A DNA stretch of 64,000 nt from Pyrocephalus nanus (Eukaryota; Chordata; Aves; Passeriformes; Tyrannidae). The position numbers and the translations under genes are program-made. The notes below the pieces were generated by a model. It ran no database searches, was not told the DNA's origin, and saw nothing but the letters and a program-made list of their open reading frames with translations. Below are positions 61,601-64,000 of this stretch, piece after piece; position 1 is the stretch's first letter, and each line of letters begins with the position of its first letter. The stretch covers positions 1,599,501-1,663,500 of the forward strand of contig CM076268.1 of NCBI GenBank assembly GCA_038380795.1, in the 5' to 3' direction.

Positions 61601-63500
61601 AAAAGCCTTTTCTCTGAAAGCTTGTATTACAAATGCCAGAGCTGAATTCAGCTGATTGCATCCCGAGTTTATGGCCCCACTAGGATTTATTTGCTATCCA
61701 GGCTGGATTAAATGGAGGATAGGTCGGAACAAGAGGAGTTAATTCAGAGTGGGGCGTGCCTGGGTGATGAGTGCAACCACAAACAGTGTAAAATCTGCTG
61801 CTGTTTATGGAAGCTGATGAATTACTGCATTTGAAGTGTCTCAGTGTGCCTTTGTTCTGCTCCTGTTGAAAGGGTTGACCAGGCTGGAGTGATCTGTAAA
61901 CAGGAAGGGATCTTCCGAGTGAACTGCATGGACTGCCTGGACCGGACCAACGTTGTGCAGGCTGCCATTGCCAGGGTGGTCATGGAGCAGCAGGCACGTG
62001 AACTGGGGGCTGTGCCAAGGACCTCAGAACTTCTTGTGATTCACAGAGGGATCTGGGGGTTTGAAAAATGCTAAACTAACCCCTACTGAAAAGAATCTTT
62101 GTGAAACACTCCGAGAGCTGTGAAGCTGAAAGGGGTAAAATGTACAAATACAGAGGTGGAAATCACTGCAGAACAGGGATGCCTGCTGTCCTGCTGCAGA
62201 AAGGACTGGCTGTCCACATCTTGGAGAGGATTGTCTTGTTTTGATTCAGTGATTTTATGCAGTAATACAAAGTTTAAAAACAAAACAGCACCCCCCAAAA
62301 TCCCTCCCTGAAACAAGAGATTAAGGGACTAAACTCCAGCTAGAAGTTGGATGCTCTTTTAGCTGCTTTGGAGTGAAATACTGTGATGCAGCAAGTAGGG
62401 ACTGTTGTGGGGTGGGGTTAGAGAAGGGATTTCCAAGCAGACTGAGGGTCCTTTCTTTAGTCATGTTCCTCTTTGCTCTGCCCCCATTTCCTATGGAATC
62501 TGGGATTGTCCTCCCCATGTGGAGGGTGAATGACATGGAGTGTAAGACTGAGAGTTACATGTGCCTTCCCTTTGCTTTCCTTGGAACCACAGGACTTGCC
62601 TTGTCTCCTCTGGAAACTTGGGAGGGCTTTCAGAGTCAGTGAACAGCCTTGCATCCATTTACATCTAACTTGCAGAGAGTGCTTCAGCATTTGGTTTTGG
62701 TTGGGGATTGTTTGCCTGTGATCTATTCCAAGTTATCCCTGCAGCTGGCCTAAGATTTGGTGACTGCACTGCAGTTATGGCTGTGCTGCTTCACCAATCC
62801 AGTGGCTAAAGTTTGTGTTGTACCAAGGCTCTGATCCTGGGGAAACTGAAGTGCTGGTTGTCCTGAAGAGTAAGATACCTCACTTTCAGTATCAGTGTTA
62901 AACAGTAACTGTCCAAAGTGTGCAAGCATTAATAATAAACCAGCAAAAGAAGCTGTTTTGTATTTTCAAACCCTTGAGGTCACGGATGCCTTTGCAATAG
63001 CAGACATATTAACTTGTTTATGCACGTTAAAGTTCTGTGGTGCCTGTTCTTTTGATGGTTCTCTGTTGAAAAATGTCCTATATCCTGAGTAATCTACAGT
63101 AACTTCAGCTTGTTTTTTTTGCTGATTGGCTGCTACATTTATAATTAATATGCTAATGCTGCCTCCAGCGATACGATGCTTAGCAATGAACTAGTGATTC
63201 ATTGCCCACAATTAATTTCCTCTGACAAATCAGCAGAACGAGTTCCCTTTTCAGATCATGTAAACTTTACCAATCAAACGCTTGGCAGGCATTTCCCTTC
63301 TGTTATCGAGCTCTCACACGGGGAATGGCTTTTACCTTGGCCGTTTCACTCATGCACATGTCCAATTGCAGCTCAAAAAGCTGGGTGTGATGCCCCCTGA
63401 GCAGCCTCTGCCAGTGAAGTGCAACAGGATCTACCAGATCATGTGGGCCAACAACGGCGATGCCATCAGCCGCCAGTACGCGGGCACCGCCGCCCTCAAG
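34506..63500 (+). CDS. INPP5F: INPP5F (Sac2), inositol polyphosphate-5-phosphatase F; first 13 coding exons, 3' part beyond window
   Basis: The CDS joins 34506-34602, 48126-48206, 54386-54522, 55150-55278, 55971-56138, 56406-56462, 57581-57779, 58771-58950, 59320-59387, 59814-59938, 61047-61124, 61873-61993 and 63372-63500, giving 523 residues with consistent phases. The protein is a phosphoinositide phosphatase of early endosomes. It was first described as a 5-phosphatase and later shown to dephosphorylate PI4P. Residues from about 165 to 518 form the Sac domain, including GVDKNGNVANYVETEQ, FWSQVGYRYNPRPRLD and the catalytic CMDCLDRT (CX5R) with cysteine at 458, the number used for the human catalytic mutant. 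The start MELFQAKDHYILQ matches the human protein. The human gene continues for roughly 600 residues with the hSac2 homodimerisation domain, which lies beyond this window. The donor after exon 12 is GC rather than GT. Confidence 0.97.
34985..35100 (+). mobile_element. CR1 LINE 3' tail (diverged)
   Basis: GGGTTGGGACCAGGTGATCG, then TTAAGGTCCGTTCCGACCCC and CCATTCTGCGATTTCTG match the CR1 terminal segment, whose usual form is GGTTGGAACTAGATGATC, TTAAGGTCCCTTCCAACCC and CATTCTATGATTCT. The extra CpG in this copy fits its position at the edge of a CpG island. Confidence 0.6.
35315..35406 (+). mobile_element. CR1 LINE 3' tail (well preserved)
   Basis: CTCCCTGCCCATGGCATGGG, then GCTGGAACAAGATGATCTTT, AAGGTCCCTTCCAACCCAAA and CCATTCTGTGACTCCGGGATTC are nearly the textbook CR1 3' end, finishing in the ATTCTRTG-type terminal repeats. 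It is on the + strand about 220 bases after the previous CR1 tail, with the same orientation as INPP5F. Confidence 0.8.
41684..41970. mobile_element. Non-autonomous hAT-like DNA transposon (MITE), about 287 bp
   Basis: The left end CAGTGGTTTCCAAAGG and right end GTTTGGAGGCCACTG are inverted repeats of each other, matching at about 12 of the first 14 positions. They look like hAT termini (CAGTGGTTCTCAAA type). The 8 bases outside each end, ACCTACAG and ATCCAGAG, agree at 5 of 8 positions, as an old 8-bp target duplication might. The interior is AT-rich with no coding capacity. Confidence 0.6.
45605..46312. repeat. 26/27-bp minisatellite, about 25 copies, in INPP5F intron 1
   Basis: The unit TTTGGCTGCCTGGTGTCCCT followed by GGCTGG or GGCTGGG recurs; I counted 25 GGCTGCCTGG cores. 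Variant classes differ in the tail: CCCTGGCTGG(G), TCTCTGGGTGAT/GGT, CCCTGGGTAGA and GTCTGGCTGGG. Identical variants often sit next to each other, indicating block duplications. All plus and minus frames are open for long stretches, giving artefactual Trp/Leu- or Pro/Gln-rich frames of up to 313 codons. Confidence 0.93.
47664..47680. repeat. (GT)8 microsatellite
   Basis: Pure GT dinucleotide run in INPP5F intron 1. Confidence 0.8.
48126..48206 (+). CDS. INPP5F: INPP5F coding exon 2
   Basis: Completes Ala33 and encodes TDLLLAWNPICLGLVEGVIG and KVQLHS, ending one base into Asp60. Acceptor TTTTGCAG, donor CAG|GTATGT. The sequence is nearly identical to human INPP5F. Confidence 0.95.
48207..54385 (+). 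other. INPP5F: INPP5F intron 2 (6.2 kb)
   Basis: Runs from GTATGT to TTTTTTACAG. It holds T-rich stretches but no identifiable transposon or conserved coding exon. A plus-strand open frame at 50132-50389 has no recognisable family. Confidence 0.85.
54386..54522 (+). CDS. INPP5F: INPP5F coding exon 3
   Basis: Encodes residues 60-105: DLPWWLLLIRQKALIGKLPG, then DHEVCKITKIAVIPLSETE and PQDLELE. Donor GAG|GTATGA. It is part of the N-terminal subdomain before the catalytic core. Confidence 0.95.
55150..55278 (+). CDS. INPP5F: INPP5F coding exon 4
   Basis: Encodes residues 106-148, LCKKHHFGINKPEKI to SNVSAPNKKK. Acceptor ATTATTTAG, donor AAG|GTAAAG. Phase 0 at both ends. Confidence 0.95.
55971..56138 (+). 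CDS. INPP5F: INPP5F coding exon 5
   Basis: Encodes residues 149-204. A charged KESKEKERLEKRLLEELF helix leads into FMDSDSFYYSLTYDLTNSVQ, the start of the Sac domain. The end, CEKANLSLWRK, differs from human (GERDGRPLWQK) and is the least conserved stretch so far. Donor AAA|GTGAGT. Confidence 0.95.
56406..56462 (+). CDS. INPP5F: INPP5F coding exon 6 (57 bases)
   Basis: Encodes residues 205-223, VDDRFFWNKHMIEDLISID, a conserved Sac-domain segment (FFWN). It is flanked by GAACAG and GAT|GTGAGT. Its length is a multiple of three, so skipping it would keep the frame. Confidence 0.94.
57581..57779 (+). CDS. INPP5F: INPP5F coding exon 7
   Basis: Encodes residues 224-289 plus one base: AEVDFWIIPIIQGFVQIEEL, then an acidic SESSDDDKSSPETPP insert and FLVALISRRSRHRA. 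Acceptor ACCTTCAG, donor GCTG|GTAGGG. Confidence 0.95.
58771..58950 (+). CDS. INPP5F: INPP5F coding exon 8
   Basis: Completes Gly290 and encodes MRYKRRGVDKNGNVANYVET, EQLIHVHNHTLSYIQTRGSV and PVFWSQVGYRYNPRPRLDK. These are conserved Sac-domain motifs, including the VANYVETEQ and FWSQ blocks. Acceptor CTCCCCCCAG, donor AAGA|GTAAGT. Confidence 0.96.
59320..59387 (+). CDS. INPP5F: INPP5F coding exon 9 (68 bases)
   Basis: Completes Ser350 and encodes ENETVACFRAHFEEQLKNYK KQ, a conserved helix. Acceptor GCCTTGTAG, donor CAG|GTGAGT. Confidence 0.93.
59814..59938 (+). CDS. INPP5F: INPP5F coding exon 10
   Basis: Encodes residues 373-413 plus two bases: VIINLVDQTGREKIIGDAYL, then KQVLLYNNANLTYVSFDFHEH. 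INLVDQ and FDFHEH are Sac-family signatures. Donor ACTG|GTAAGA. Confidence 0.95.
61047..61124 (+). CDS. INPP5F: INPP5F coding exon 11
   Basis: Completes Cys414 and encodes RGMKFENVQTLTDAIHDIIL DMKWC plus two bases of Trp440. Acceptor CATTTTAG, donor GCTG|GTAGGT. Confidence 0.95.
61166..61232. repeat. (AAAC)n-like simple repeat
   Basis: An A-rich array with C or CCCC interruptions in INPP5F intron 11. Confidence 0.8.
61873..61993 (+). CDS. INPP5F: INPP5F coding exon 12 (catalytic CX5R loop)
   Basis: Completes Trp440 and encodes residues 441-480. VDQAGVICKQEGIFRVN leads to CMDCLDRTNVVQAAIARVV and MEQQ. Cys458 and Arg464 form the Sac CX5R phosphatase loop, followed by the usual Thr. The exon must end after CAG at 61993 to join LKKLGVMPPEQ in frame, so the intron starts GCACGT: a GC donor. 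Confidence 0.95.
61994..61999 (+). other. INPP5F: Non-canonical GC splice donor of INPP5F intron 12
   Basis: The junction reads CAG|GCACGT. GC-AG introns are a minor class of U2-type introns and usually have a strong exon-side match, here CAG. The only close GT (61998-61999) would add four bases and shift the frame, reaching TGA ten codons later in exon 13. The matching acceptor at 63371 is normal (TTGCAG). Confidence 0.8.
61994..63371 (+). other. INPP5F: INPP5F intron 12 (1.4 kb, GC-AG)
   Basis: If retained, translation would continue 26 codons past Gln480 to a stop near 62072. An AATAAA at 62934-62939 inside the intron could end such a transcript. I see no transposon. Confidence 0.8.
63372..63500 (+). 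CDS. INPP5F: INPP5F coding exon 13 (end of Sac domain)
   Basis: Encodes residues 481-523: LKKLGVMPPEQPLPVKCNRI, then YQIMWANNGDAISRQYAGTA ALK. The WANNGD and SRQYAGTAALK motifs are typical of Sac proteins. Donor AAG|GTAACT. The next human segment begins GDFTRTGER, and no matching exon occurs before the window ends. Confidence 0.96.
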
Positions 63501-64000
63501 GTAACTGCCCCTGCTCTCAGGAGGAGGGGGGAGGCTGGCACAGCTTTGTGTGCTCTGGGAAACATTCCTGTGTGTGCAGCAAAGCCCAGAGCTGGGCCTG
63601 GCTTGGTGGGAGGCCTCTCAGCAGAGCCTTGTGCCACGCTCGGGGTGGTGGGCACTGTGCCTGCCCGCTGTGCTGTGGCACTGCTGGCTGCCCTCAGCTG
63701 CACCCTCCTGTCTGCACAGAGCACAGCTGAGAGCAAGAAAGCCATCAAACACTGCCCCCAGGTAAATTATGGCGTGGCTGCAGTGCTCCTGACAGCCACA
63801 GTGCTTCACAAATGCTCTGAAGATCAGAGTATGTAGCTAGTGGGGTGATATTAATTACCCGTGCTTTCTAAAGAATTAATTAGTTGTAATACTCTTTACC
63901 AAGGTCAGGCACGAAACTCCTTACTTTTTACTCCTGCTGCTTTGAAAAGTCACAGAATTTGAGGTGCTTGCAGTGTGTTTAGTCACTGGTGGAACAAATT
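63501..64000 (+). other. INPP5F: INPP5F intron 13, left part
   Basis: Starts GTAACT and runs to the window edge. The open frames that extend exon 13 into this intron are readthrough only. No repeat is recognised. Confidence 0.8.

Larger units (their letters stand above)
54523..61872 (+). other. INPP5F: INPP5F introns 3-11 (grouped; exons 4-11 lie between them)
   Basis: Intron sizes in order are 627, 692, 267, 1118, 991, 369, 426, 1108 and 748 bases. All begin GT and end AG. The only repeat I can name is an (AAAC)n-like tract at 61166-61232 in intron 11. No nested gene or further exon is supported. Confidence 0.85.

Noticed and set aside
61998..61999. GT as the normal donor of INPP5F exon 12
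   Set aside because: Using it shifts the frame and gives TGA ten codons into exon 13, destroying the conserved WANNGD and SRQYAGTAALK motifs. The GC donor four bases upstream restores the family sequence exactly.
63501..63836. Open frame continuing after INPP5F exon 13
   Set aside because: It does not encode the GDFTRTGER-like continuation expected from the human protein, and exon 13 has a good GTAACT donor. It is intron readthrough.
1..64000. CRISPR arrays, prokaryotic operons, tRNA or rRNA genes, complete retroviruses
   Set aside because: No regularly spaced identical repeats with unique spacers, no cloverleaf or rRNA sequence, and no gag/pol reading frames were seen. The tandem arrays are head-to-tail minisatellites without spacers.

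Overview
The window is vertebrate nuclear DNA, most likely from a bird. It holds intron-rich genes with GT-AG junctions, CpG islands at two promoters, several 3' ends of CR1 LINEs (the dominant avian retrotransposon), and low overall repeat content. I did not resolve the species. The two protein-coding genes lie in the same order and orientation as BAG3 and INPP5F on human 10q26, so this is the conserved BAG3-INPP5F synteny block.

Layout. About 1-1150 is upstream flank. About 1150-1900 is the GC-rich BAG3 promoter and exon 1, with candidate heat-shock elements. BAG3 is complete on the + strand: coding exons 1632-1802, 12839-13156, 15155-15535 and 17145-17918, giving a 547-residue co-chaperone (WW domain, two IPIPV motifs plus a related IPIQV motif, proline-rich region, BAG domain). 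Its 3'UTR has two AATAAA signals, and the second, near 18.43 kb, probably marks the main end. About 18.46-33.65 kb is intergenic, with degraded CR1 pieces near 25-27 kb and short simple repeats but no supported gene. A G-rich 37-bp minisatellite (33.66-34.23 kb) abuts the INPP5F CpG island. INPP5F starts at 34506 and runs off the right edge: 13 coding exons (residues 1-523) are visible, covering the whole Sac phosphatase domain with its CX5R(T) loop, cysteine at residue 458. The 13.5-kb intron 1 holds two CR1 tails, a hAT-like MITE and a large 26/27-bp minisatellite.

Both genes act in membrane and protein quality control. BAG3 couples HSP70 and small heat-shock proteins to selective autophagy. 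INPP5F/Sac2 removes phosphate from phosphoinositides on endosomes. They have separate CpG promoters and nothing here shows co-regulation.

The most notable point is a non-canonical GC-AG intron directly after the INPP5F catalytic exon. The reading frame forces it: the nearest GT donor, 4 bases downstream, would give a quick stop. I found no CRISPR array, prokaryotic operon, tRNA or rRNA, and no convincing new gene system.
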